From Patescibacteria group bacterium (GTDB lineage Bacteria; Patescibacteriota; Minisyncoccia; UBA6257; 02-FULL-45-10c): a stretch of 5,941 bases of DNA. The translations under genes were made by a program, and so were the position numbers. Shown here one piece after another: positions 1 through 4,980 of this stretch. Numbering within the stretch: the stretch's first letter is position 1; every line of letters begins with the position of its first letter. The stretch is taken from NCBI GenBank assembly GCA_023474975.1, contig JAMCXE010000009.1:1-5941 (forward strand), in the 5' to 3' direction. The notes beneath the pieces were generated by a model. The model was not told where the DNA came from, did no database searches, and saw only the letters and a program-made list of their open reading frames with translations.

Positions 1-60
1 TCATTGCGAGGCCTTCTGAGGCCGCGGCAATCTGGATTGCTTCGCTACGCTCGCAATGAC
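1..60. repeat. REP-like palindromic element, copy 1
   Basis: This is a 60-bp structured repeat whose ends TCATTGCGAG (1-10) and CTCGCAATGA (50-59) are perfect inverted repeats. Inside are two small hairpins: GCCT-TCTG-AGGC (11-22) and GCAAT-CTGG-ATTGC (27-40). The window edge may cut its left flank. Related copies lie at 90-150, 2528-2659, 2717-2775 and 4747-4949. It lies beyond the 3' end of the minus-strand sugar transferase gene. No protein is encoded here. Its role is unknown; a non-autonomous mobile palindrome or an mRNA 3'-end structure are both possible. Confidence 0.85.
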
Positions 61-89
61 GGAAAAAAGTTTATAATGGCGCCTCGTCT

Positions 90-150
90 GTCATTGCGAG
101 GACTTCTTAGTCCGCGGCAATCTGGGCTGCTTCGCTGCGCTCGCAATGAC
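90..150. repeat. REP-like palindromic element, copy 2
   Basis: The outer stem is GTCATTGCGAG (90-100) with CTCGCAATGAC (140-150), 11 bp and perfect. The first inner hairpin is GACT-TCTT-AGTC (101-112). Compared with copy 1, the C-G pair has become A-T on both sides of the stem, a compensatory change that supports a selected or inherited fold. The second inner hairpin is weakened here (GCAAT against GCTGC). The element ends 8 bases from the stop codon of the minus-strand sugar transferase, so it would lie in that gene's 3' untranslated RNA. No T-run follows the hairpin directly, so it is not a standard intrinsic terminator. Confidence 0.85.
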
Positions 151-157
151 GGAAAAC

Positions 158-745
158 TTATACCCCAGTCGGATCCGTAAAAAATATAAAAAGAGTTTTA
201 AGGAGTATTTTAATGTCTAGCCAAAGCGATTGATTATCCAAATAATATCTATCGAGCTCCAATTCCTTAAGAAAGGGGAGACCGGACGCACCGCTTACCT
301 GAGAAAGTCCGGTAATGCCGGTTTTTGCCGCCAAAAGTACTCTGTATTCTCTCGGATACAAATAAAGCTCTCCGGGTTCGTGCGGACGAGGACCAACCAA
401 CGAAAGCTCTCCTTTTAGAACATTAATTAGCTGAGGAAATTCATCTATCCTTGTTTTTCTTAAAAACTTTCCAATTTTTGTGATCCGAGGATCATTTTTT
501 ATTTTAAAAAAAGGCCCGTCTTTGCGCTCGTTCATATCCAATAACTCCTTTTTCTTTTCCGCCGCGCCAACTACCATTGAACGAAACTTGTAGACCTTAA
601 TAACTCTTCCTTTGCTGACCCGATCTTTGGATATGTTTATATTGCAATTAGAATTTATTGTTATCGCCAAAGCGATAAATGGGAAAAACGGCAATAAAAT
701 TATTAATCCAATTATAGAGCCGAGTATGTCTATAAGACGTTTCAT
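158..745 (-). CDS. Polyprenyl-phosphate sugar-1-phosphate transferase (bacterial sugar transferase family)
   Basis: A 195-residue membrane-associated phosphoglycosyl transferase, the size of the minimal PglC-type catalytic unit. The family moves a sugar-1-phosphate from a nucleotide sugar to undecaprenyl phosphate at the cytoplasmic face of the membrane, starting glycan assembly. Residues 4-30 form a hydrophobic segment containing prolines (P19, P22), as expected for the family's re-entrant membrane helix. KVYKFRSM (50-57), the catalytic Asp-Glu pair in RIDEFPQL (D101, E102), SLVGPRP (115-121) and the C-terminal DRYYLDNQSLWLDIKILLKT block are all present. The end, TDPTGV, looks natural, so the gene appears complete. 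No Shine-Dalgarno sequence precedes ATG at 745. It is transcribed divergently from the four-helix-bundle and GT4 genes; with the GT4 it suggests a surface-polysaccharide locus. The sugar transferred cannot be told from sequence, and no gene symbol is assigned for that reason. Confidence 0.93.
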   Translation of the reverse strand: MKRLIDILGSIIGLIILLPFFPFIALAITINSNCNINISKDRVSKGRVIKVYKFRSMVVGAAEKKKELLDMNERKDGPFFKIKNDPRITKIGKFLRKTRIDEFPQLINVLKGELSLVGPRPHEPGELYLYPREYRVLLAAKTGITGLSQVSGASGLPFLKELELDRYYLDNQSLWLDIKILLKTLFIFFTDPTGV

Positions 746-786
746 ATAAATATTTAAATATATAAAAGATTTAAAATATAAAAATT

Positions 787-806
787 TTTAAATGTTTAAA
801 TATATC
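787..806 (+). repeat. Left AT-rich inverted repeat flanking the four-helix-bundle gene
   Basis: TTTAAATGTTTAAATATATC at 787-806 is matched in inverted orientation, with small indels, by GATATTTAAAACATTTAAA at 1301-1319. The two sit just outside the four-helix-bundle gene, 26 bases before its start and directly after its stop. The 11-mer AAACATTTAAA is shared by both and also occurs inside the gene at 1107-1117. The DNA here is very AT-rich, so chance similarity is a real alternative. Confidence 0.45.
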
Positions 807-823
807 AAGTTTAATTATATAAT
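795..823 (+). promoter_or_regulatory. Candidate sigma-70-type promoter for the four-helix-bundle/GT4 pair
   Basis: TATAAT (818-823) is a perfect -10 box. TTTAAA (795-800) lies 17 bases upstream and matches 4 of 6 bases of a -35 box. Transcription would start near 830, only a few bases before ATG at 833, giving a leaderless or almost leaderless mRNA. This fits the lack of a Shine-Dalgarno sequence. The whole divergent region 746-832 is AT-rich and must also hold the minus-strand promoter of the sugar transferase, which I could not place with confidence. Confidence 0.5.
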
Positions 824-832
824 AAATAAACT

Positions 833-1300
833 ATGTCTACCGTAAAGAACTTTGAAGAATTAATTTGCTGGAAAAAAGGCAGGGAGCTCACAAAAGAAGT
901 TTACAAAGCTTTAAAAAATTGTAACGATCTCGGCTTTAAAGACCAAATTCAACGCGCCAGCGTATCAATAATAAGCAATATTGCCGAAGGATTTGAACGA
1001 GGCACTCAGCAAGAATTCTTAAATTATCTTTTTATCGCCAAAGGTTCAGCTGGAGAGGTGAGAGCGCAATTGTATTTAGCTCTGGATATAGGATATTTAA
1101 ATATAGAAACATTTAAATATTTAAATGGGCTATCCGGAGAATGCTCTAGATTAATTCAAAGCTTTTCCGAAAAAGTGAAGGCCGGTTCAAGGCGCGGATT
1201 GCAATATAAACATATCCAAAGATCGGATCCAACAAAAGAATTGATCAAAAAAGCGGCTCCCGAGGCTTGGAAAAGAGCACATCCGAACAAACAATTTTAA
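833..1300 (+). CDS. Four-helix-bundle protein (23S rRNA IVS / S23-like family)
   Basis: A 155-residue small helical protein. Residues 7-116 follow the four-helix-bundle family (TIGR02436-type) found in 23S rRNA intervening sequences and as stand-alone genes: NFEELICWKKGRELTKEVYK (6-25), FKDQIQRASVSIISNIAEGFERG (35-57) with the signature SNIAEGF, and EFLNYLFIAKGSAGEVRAQLYLALDIGYL (61-89). The family also includes relatives of the Avd accessory protein of diversity-generating retroelements. Its cellular role when stand-alone is not known, and no reverse transcriptase or rRNA is visible here. Residues 117-155 form a basic, probably unstructured tail beyond the usual length of about 120 residues. 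A TATAAT box lies 9 bases before the start and no Shine-Dalgarno is present. It ends 25 bases before the GT4 gene, with which it is probably co-transcribed. AT-rich inverted repeats edge the gene, suggesting it could be an inserted cassette. Confidence 0.88.
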   Translation: MSTVKNFEELICWKKGRELTKEVYKALKNCNDLGFKDQIQRASVSIISNIAEGFERGTQQEFLNYLFIAKGSAGEVRAQLYLALDIGYLNIETFKYLNGLSGECSRLIQSFSEKVKAGSRRGLQYKHIQRSDPTKELIKKAAPEAWKRAHPNKQF

Positions 1301-1319
1301 GATATTTAAAACATTTAAA
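1301..1319 (-). repeat. Right AT-rich inverted repeat flanking the four-helix-bundle gene
   Basis: GATATTTAAAACATTTAAA begins at the first base after the TAA stop of the four-helix-bundle gene. Its reverse complement, TTTAAATGTTTTAAATATC, aligns along its length with 787-806, needing only small indels. It fills most of the 25-base gap before the GT4 start codon. Low complexity limits certainty. Confidence 0.45.
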
Positions 1320-1325
1320 CAAAAA

Positions 1326-2516
1326 ATGCGCGTAGCTTTATTACATGACTATTTAAATCAATATGGCGGAGCGGAAAGAGTTTTGGAAACTTTTTGCGAA
1401 ATTTTTCCGGACGCGCCTATTTACACTCTTTTTTATGATGAAAAAAAGACATTGGGGAGATTTAAGGACAAAAAAATTGTAACCAGTTTTTTGAACAATA
1501 AATTCGTCTGCGACCACCACCGGCCATTCATCCCTTTTATGCCGATTGCCGCTTCGCTAATGAGCGTGAATGACGATTACGATATCGTATTGTCTTCAAG
1601 TGCTGGATTTGGAAAGGGTATTGGCGCAAAAAAAGCCCTTCATATTTCTTATTGTCACACGCCTCTTCGCTATGCATGGGAACATTATAAATATTTTAAT
1701 TGGGGAAAGACCCTAAAATCCTTATCGTCTCCGGCATTTTGGTATCTGAAAACTTGGGATAAAATGGCGAGCAGAAAAACACATAAGTTTATCGCTAATT
1801 CAAAATACATAGCGAACAAGATCAGCGACTACTATCAAAAAAATTCCAAAATAATCTATCCTCCCGTAGATACGGAAAAATTCAATATAATTTCTAGCGC
1901 CAAAAAAAAACGGGAAATAGCGTCATCGCTCATCGCAAAATATCCAGCTTCGCTTATTTTGCAAAATAACTTTAAAATACTGACGGAAAAAAACATAAAA
2001 GAGCATGGAAAGGGCAATTATTTTGTAGCTGTGGGCAGATTAGTTCATTACAAAAAATTCGACTTGGTAATCCAAACTTTCAATAAACTGAACTTGCCGC
2101 TTTTGGTAGTAGGCGAGGGCCCCGAACTGAATAAACTTAAAAAAATGGCGAGATCGCCAAAAATAGAATTTCTAGAATTCGTTTCGGATGAACAGCTTAA
2201 TTTCATATACAACTATGCGCAGGCTCTAATTTTCCCACAAATAGAAGACTTTGGCCTGGTAGCCGCAGAAGCGCAGGCCTGCGGAACACCGGTAGTAGCG
2301 CTGAACCAGGGAGGAGGCAAGGAAATTATCGTGGAAGGAAAAACCGGAATTTTATTCGACCATCAAAGCGTAGAGGATCTTATCATGGCCATACGAAAGG
2401 TACAGCTTGGACAATTTGACCGCAAACTGATCCGCAAGCATGCCCTTCGTTTTTCCAAAAAAAAGTTTAAAAAAGCAATTCTTAAAGCTGTTTATGCCGC
2501 TAGGGATGGGAAATAG
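1326..2516 (+). CDS. GT4-family glycosyltransferase (WbaZ/mannosyltransferase-like)
   Basis: A 396-residue GT-B fold glycosyltransferase, predicted cytoplasmic and acting on a lipid-linked glycan with a nucleotide-sugar donor. The N-terminal acceptor domain has LLHDYLNQYGGAERVLE (5-21) and the CHTPLRYAWEHY block (110-121), both typical of the WbaZ-like mannosyltransferase subgroup. The donor domain has VAVGRLVHYKK (234-244), with R238 and K243/K244 in the usual phosphate-binding places, VVGEGPE, and the E-x7-E motif EDFGLVAAE (E307, E315) followed by QACGTPVVALNQGGGKEII. The domain linker at 187-230 is about 44 residues and lysine-rich, longer than I expect for the family. No Shine-Dalgarno precedes the ATG, which follows a run of A's. 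No promoter of its own is obvious, so read-through from the upstream gene is likely. Paired with the divergent sugar-phosphate transferase, it suggests extracellular polysaccharide synthesis. Mannose specificity is inferred from subgroup resemblance only. Confidence 0.92.
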   Translation: MRVALLHDYLNQYGGAERVLETFCEIFPDAPIYTLFYDEKKTLGRFKDKKIVTSFLNNKFVCDHHRPFIPFMPIAASLMSVNDDYDIVLSSSAGFGKGIGAKKALHISYCHTPLRYAWEHYKYFNWGKTLKSLSSPAFWYLKTWDKMASRKTHKFIANSKYIANKISDYYQKNSKIIYPPVDTEKFNIISSAKKKREIASSLIAKYPASLILQNNFKILTEKNIKEHGKGNYFVAVGRLVHYKKFDLVIQTFNKLNLPLLVVGEGPELNKLKKMARSPKIEFLEFVSDEQLNFIYNYAQALIFPQIEDFGLVAAEAQACGTPVVALNQGGGKEIIVEGKTGILFDHQSVEDLIMAIRKVQLGQFDRKLIRKHALRFSKKKFKKAILKAVYAARDGK

Positions 2517-2527
2517 TAATCCTATTT

Positions 2528-2659
2528 GTCATTACGAGGAGTACATTCGGCTTCGCTCAGTATAAAGTACATTCGACTTCGCTCAGTATAAAGTACATTC
2601 GGCTTCGCTCAGTATAAAGTCGTGGCAATCTGGATTGCTTCGCTATGCTCGCAATGACG
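2528..2659 (+). repeat. Composite REP-like element, copy 3, carrying a tandem array
   Basis: The left arm GTCATTACGAGG (2528-2539) and the right part from GTGGCAATCTGGATTGC to CTCGCAATGAC belong to the same element as copies 1 and 2. The first inner hairpin is replaced by three tandem 26-mers (2540-2617). It starts 12 bases after the GT4 stop codon and so would lie in that gene's 3' untranslated RNA. The outer stem keeps one mismatch (A in place of G at 2534). The gene-free region 2517-2802 consists mainly of this element, a 57-base spacer, and copy 4. Confidence 0.85.
2540..2617 (+). repeat. Three tandem 26-bp repeats (array A)
   Basis: Units occupy 2540-2565, 2566-2591 and 2592-2617. Each begins AGTACATTCGGCTTCGCT and ends CAGTATAA. 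The middle unit has one change (CGACTTC for CGGCTTC at 2576). The same unit occurs three times in inverted orientation at 4860-4937 on the far side of lepA. There are no spacers between units, so this is not a CRISPR array. Each unit can form an imperfect hairpin around CTTCG. Confidence 0.95.
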
Positions 2660-2668
2660 GATCATTAA

Positions 2669-2703
2669 TAATGTTTAACACTTTTGCGAAACATTAACGC
2701 AAA
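2669..2703 (+). repeat. Overlapping inverted repeats upstream of lepA
   Basis: TAATGTTT (2669-2676) pairs perfectly with AAACATTA (2689-2696). TTTGCG (2683-2688), inside that loop, pairs perfectly with CGCAAA (2698-2703). The two stems overlap so that only one should form fully at a time. They lie in the spacer between repeat copies 3 and 4, about 100 bases before the lepA start. Function is unknown, and the site is upstream of the candidate lepA promoter, so it is transcribed only by read-through. Confidence 0.5.
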
Positions 2704-2716
2704 GCATTTCTACTTC

Positions 2717-2775
2717 GTCATTGCGAGGACTTCTTAGTCCGCGGCAATCTGGGCTGCTTCGCTACGCTCGCAATA
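2717..2775. repeat. REP-like palindromic element, copy 4
   Basis: GTCATTGCGAG (2717-2727) and CTCGCAAT (2767-2774) form the outer stem; the right end has diverged (CAATAATGAG where other copies have CAATGACGG). The first inner hairpin, GACT-TCTT-AGTC, matches copy 2. Its right edge is only 28 bases from the lepA start codon, so the element supplies the DNA just upstream of the candidate lepA promoter. Confidence 0.85.
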
Positions 2776-2790
2776 ATGAGTTTTTTAGGG

Positions 2791-2796
2791 TAAAAT
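2791..2796 (+). promoter_or_regulatory. Candidate -10 box for lepA
   Basis: TAAAAT (2791-2796) lies 6 bases before ATG at 2803, so transcription would begin at or next to the start codon and give a leaderless mRNA. There is no good -35 match (TCGCAA at the 17-base spacing, inside the repeat element) and no Shine-Dalgarno. The call rests on the box and its spacing only. Confidence 0.4.
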
Positions 2797-2802
2797 CTCT
2801 CT

Positions 2803-4740
2803 ATGTTTGAAAATCCTCAAAATATCAGAAATTTCTGCATAATCGCCCACGTCGATCACGGTAAAAGCACCCTGGCCGACAGACTGCTAGAAGCCACCGG
2901 TACGGTAGAAAAAAGAAGAATGAAGGCCCAATACCTTGATCAAATGGACCTTGAAAGAGAACGCGGCATTACCATAAAAATGACGCCCGTGCGGATGAAA
3001 TATAAATATAAAGACGTTGAATATACGCTTAATTTGATCGATACGCCGGGGCACAGCGATTTTTCTTATGAAGTTTCCCGCGCTCTAGCTGCCGTTGACG
3101 GCGCTATTTTACTTGTGGATGCCACACAAGGAATACAAGCGCAAACACTCGCCAATTTTAATCATGCCCAAAAAGCCGGATTAAAAATAATCGGAGCAGT
3201 CAATAAGGTTGATCTAAATCCATACGGAGCAGACGAAATAGCTAGAAGCATAAGCGAACTTACGGGTGAAAATGAAAAAGATGTCCTAAGGGTTTCCGGA
3301 AAGACGGGTCAAGGAGTCGAAGAATTACTAAAAGCGATTATTGAACGTATTCCTCCCCCAACTTCAGCGAGGAATACTTCTTTTTCTCCGAAACCCCCGC
3401 AGTTGCTTCGGCAGGGCTCGCTCGTTTCCGACAACCGAGCGGCGAAGCAACGAGGACAAGCGAGTGAGTCGCTGGACGAGCAAGGCGGGTTGAGGGAAAA
3501 AGAAATATTTCGAGCGCTTATTTTTGATTCCTTTTATCATGAACACAAGGGTATTGTTGCGAATATAAGAGTTTTTAACGGCTCGATCAAACGTGAAGAC
3601 GAAGCCTATTTGGTCGCAACTGACACAAATTTTAAAATCAAGGAGCTTGGCCACTTTGCTCCGGAATTAAAAACCGACGAAACTATCGGAGTGGGGCAGA
3701 TAGGATACATTGCAACGGGATTAAAAAATCCAGAAGCGCTTAAGATCGGGGATACGATCACCGAATATACTTCCCGCATTCAAGACTACGGGCAGCTTGC
3801 GCTACCCGGATACCAAAATCCACAGCCAGTCGTTTTCGTTTCTTTTTATCCGGAAGAAGCCGATGACTATGAAAGCCTTAAAATGGCGTTAGGCAAATTA
3901 AAATTAAATGATTCCGCTTTGAAATTCGAGCCGGATTCCAATGAATTTTTAGGACGAGGATTTAAGGGTGGATTTTTAGGAAGACTTCATTTTGAAATTA
4001 CCGCGGAGCGTTTGGAACGGGAATTTAATTTACGTACGATCAACAGCTTCCCATCTGTTTCTTATAAAGTTAAAAAAAGAAATGGAGAGTGGATCAATGT
4101 TGATACGCCGAAAGATTTTCCGTCGGATTATTTAGAGGTTTTGGAACCGGTATCAAAAATAGAGATCGTTACCCCGACCGAATATCTTGGAGCGGTAATG
4201 AGGCTTCAAGAAAATTTTAGATTAAGAGATATCAACACCCGATCTTTCGGAAATTCAATAGTTTTGAATGGCACCCTGCCCGTCGCCGAGCTTATCAGAG
4301 ACTTTGACGATCAATTAAAATCAGTTTCGGCTGGATATGCTTCGCTCAGCTACGAAGTATCTGATTACAAAAAAACGGAAGTTGTTAAATTGGAAATTTT
4401 AGTAGCCGAACACAATGTCGGAGGATTAACACGCATTGTCTATAAAAATGATATGGAGCACGAGGCTAGAAAAACAGTTGAAAGATTGAAGGAGCTTCTA
4501 CCACGGCAGCAATTCACCCAGGCTATTCAAGCAACCATCGGAGGCAAGATCGTTGCCAGAGAAACAATAGCGGCAATGAAAAAAGAGCTTGGAAACTTCG
4601 GTAAAAACGGTGGGGACCGAACCAGAAAAATGAAGCTTTGGAAAAAACAGCAGAGAGGAAAAGAAAGGTTAAAGGAAAGGGGTACTAAAAATAAAATAGA
4701 CATTCCTGCCGGAGTTTTTAAAGAATTACTGAAGAAATAG
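2803..4740 (+). CDS. lepA: Elongation factor 4 (LepA), with an internal insert
   Basis: A 645-residue ribosome-associated translational GTPase; the family is usually about 600 residues. It binds elongating or initiating 70S ribosomes and hydrolyses GTP. The G domain (1-186) has AHVDHGKST (15-23), RGITIKM (54-60), DTPGHSDF (80-87, with catalytic H84), NKVD (134-137) and SGKTG. Residues 187-236 are an extra, low-complexity, charged stretch that replaces the usual short link to domain II (ALIFDSFYHEHKGIV from 238). Domain III follows (VVFVSFYPEEADDYESL... GFLGRLHFEI, where most LepAs have GLLHMEI). The LepA-specific C-terminal domain is recognisable (LPRQQFTQAIQATIGGKIVARETI, then a basic GDRTRKMKLWKKQQRGKERLKERG tail). 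All GTPase motifs are intact, so the protein should be active. Candidate leaderless promoter; repeat elements flank it on both sides. Confidence 0.97.
   Translation: MFENPQNIRNFCIIAHVDHGKSTLADRLLEATGTVEKRRMKAQYLDQMDLERERGITIKMTPVRMKYKYKDVEYTLNLIDTPGHSDFSYEVSRALAAVDGAILLVDATQGIQAQTLANFNHAQKAGLKIIGAVNKVDLNPYGADEIARSISELTGENEKDVLRVSGKTGQGVEELLKAIIERIPPPTSARNTSFSPKPPQLLRQGSLVSDNRAAKQRGQASESLDEQGGLREKEIFRALIFDSFYHEHKGIVANIRVFNGSIKREDEAYLVATDTNFKIKELGHFAPELKTDETIGVGQIGYIATGLKNPEALKIGDTITEYTSRIQDYGQLALPGYQNPQPVVFVSFYPEEADDYESLKMALGKLKLNDSALKFEPDSNEFLGRGFKGGFLGRLHFEITAERLEREFNLRTINSFPSVSYKVKKRNGEWINVDTPKDFPSDYLEVLEPVSKIEIVTPTEYLGAVMRLQENFRLRDINTRSFGNSIVLNGTLPVAELIRDFDDQLKSVSAGYASLSYEVSDYKKTEVVKLEILVAEHNVGGLTRIVYKNDMEHEARKTVERLKELLPRQQFTQAIQATIGGKIVARETIAAMKKELGNFGKNGGDRTRKMKLWKKQQRGKERLKERGTKNKIDIPAGVFKELLKK
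3347..3512 (+). repeat. GC-rich palindromic insert inside the lepA reading frame
   Basis: This stretch encodes residues after ERIPPP and before RALIFDS of LepA, about 42 more residues than usual. It is built of nested inverted repeats: GTATTCCTC (3347-3355) with GAGGAATAC (3369-3377); a long imperfect outer stem of 3373-3400 with 3485-3510, sharing AATA-Y-TTCTTTTTC at its base; GTTGCTTCG (3402-3410) with CGAAGCAAC (3443-3451); and CGCTCG (3419-3424) with CGAGCG (3436-3441). The core 3394-3489 has 64 G/C in 96 bases, well above the surrounding gene. It keeps the reading frame and has no stop. I infer an inserted palindromic repeat, comparable in behaviour to Rickettsia palindromic elements, though not claimed to be related to them. 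Confidence 0.75.
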
Positions 4741-4813
4741 TTTGCTGTCATTGCGAGTGTAGCGAAGTCATTGCTACGCAAGATCTGGCGAAGCCATGAC
4801 AATCTGACCGTAG

Positions 4814-4840
4814 GTCATCCCGAGCGAAGCGTGGGGATCT
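4814..4840. repeat. Nested CATCCC-type repeat segment
   Basis: The segment starts GTCATCCCGAGCGAAGCG and ends TGGGGATCT. It resembles a second kind of dispersed 'GTCATCCCGAGCG...GGGATCT' palindromic repeat seen in many bacterial intergenic regions. The arms ATCCC and GGGAT are inverted repeats around the GAGCGAAGCGTG centre. It is nested within composite element 5. Only this one copy occurs in the window, so family membership rests on general recognition. Confidence 0.5.
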
Positions 4841-4859
4841 CAAATAAATTGCCGCAGAT

Positions 4860-4937
4860 TTATACTGAGCGAAGCCGAATGTACTTTATACTGAGCGAAG
4901 CCGAATGTACTTTATACTGAGCGAAGCCGAATGTACT
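4860..4937 (-). repeat. Three tandem 26-bp repeats (array B), inverted
   Basis: Units occupy 4860-4885, 4886-4911 and 4912-4937 and are identical to one another. Each is the reverse complement of the unit in array A (2540-2617). Copy number is the same and the array sits at the same place within its host repeat element, directly next to the outer arm. The two 78-bp arrays differ by a single base and face each other across lepA. Confidence 0.95.
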
Positions 4938-4956
4938 CCCCGCAATGACAAGCACG

Positions 4957-4965
4957 TGATAAAAT
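4957..4965 (+). promoter_or_regulatory. Candidate extended -10 promoter for the FtsB-like/SurA-like pair
   Basis: TGATAAAAT (4957-4965) is an extended -10 element (TG, one base, TAAAAT). Transcription would start near 4972, leaving a leader of about 9 bases before ATG at 4981. No convincing -35 box is present at the expected place, which is tolerated for extended -10 promoters. It lies just outside repeat element 5. Confidence 0.5.
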
Positions 4966-4980
4966 AATAATAGAGAACTT

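Larger units (their letters stand above)
4747..4949 (-). repeat. Composite REP-like element, copy 5, inverted
   Basis: This 203-bp element begins 6 bases after the lepA stop. Its ends GTCATTGCGAG (4747-4757) and CCCCGCAATGAC (4938-4949) form the outer stem. Read on the minus strand it runs GTCATTGCGGGG, three 26-mers, CTGCGGCAAT, then further hairpins, which is the same order as in copy 3. The remainder (4758-4859) holds several small stems: GTAGC/GCTAC (4759-4763 with 4773-4777), GACC-GTA-GGTC (4806-4816), and a segment of another repeat type (4814-4840). The gene-free region 4741-4980 is this element plus a short promoter region. Confidence 0.85.

Noticed and set aside
61..152. Intrinsic terminator for the minus-strand sugar transferase
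   Set aside because: The palindromes are not followed directly by a T-run on the minus strand; the only T-run (complement of 62-67) is over 20 bases past the copy-2 hairpin.
230..418. Small plus-strand open frame of 62 codons
   Set aside because: It lies wholly antisense to the well-supported sugar transferase gene and resembles no known family.
833..1300. Avd-type accessory gene of a diversity-generating retroelement
   Set aside because: The fold family is related, but no reverse transcriptase, template repeat or variable repeat is visible in the window.
833..1300. Intervening sequence of a 23S rRNA gene
   Set aside because: The flanking DNA encodes glycan enzymes and no rRNA sequence is present.
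2540..2617. Possible CRISPR array from regular 26-base repeats
   Set aside because: The units follow each other directly with no unique spacers, there are only three, and no cas gene is in the window.
2669..2703. H-type pseudoknot from the two overlapping stems
   Set aside because: The loop that would have to span the 8-bp stem is a single base (2697), which is too short, so alternative hairpins are more likely.
3364..3654. Minus-strand open frame of 96 codons across the lepA insert
   Set aside because: It is antisense to lepA. It is open partly because the palindromic insert lacks stops on both strands; no domain is recognisable.
4527..4802. Minus-strand open frame of 91 codons at the lepA 3' end
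   Set aside because: It is antisense to the conserved LepA C-terminal domain and starts within the composite repeat, so it is a shadow frame.
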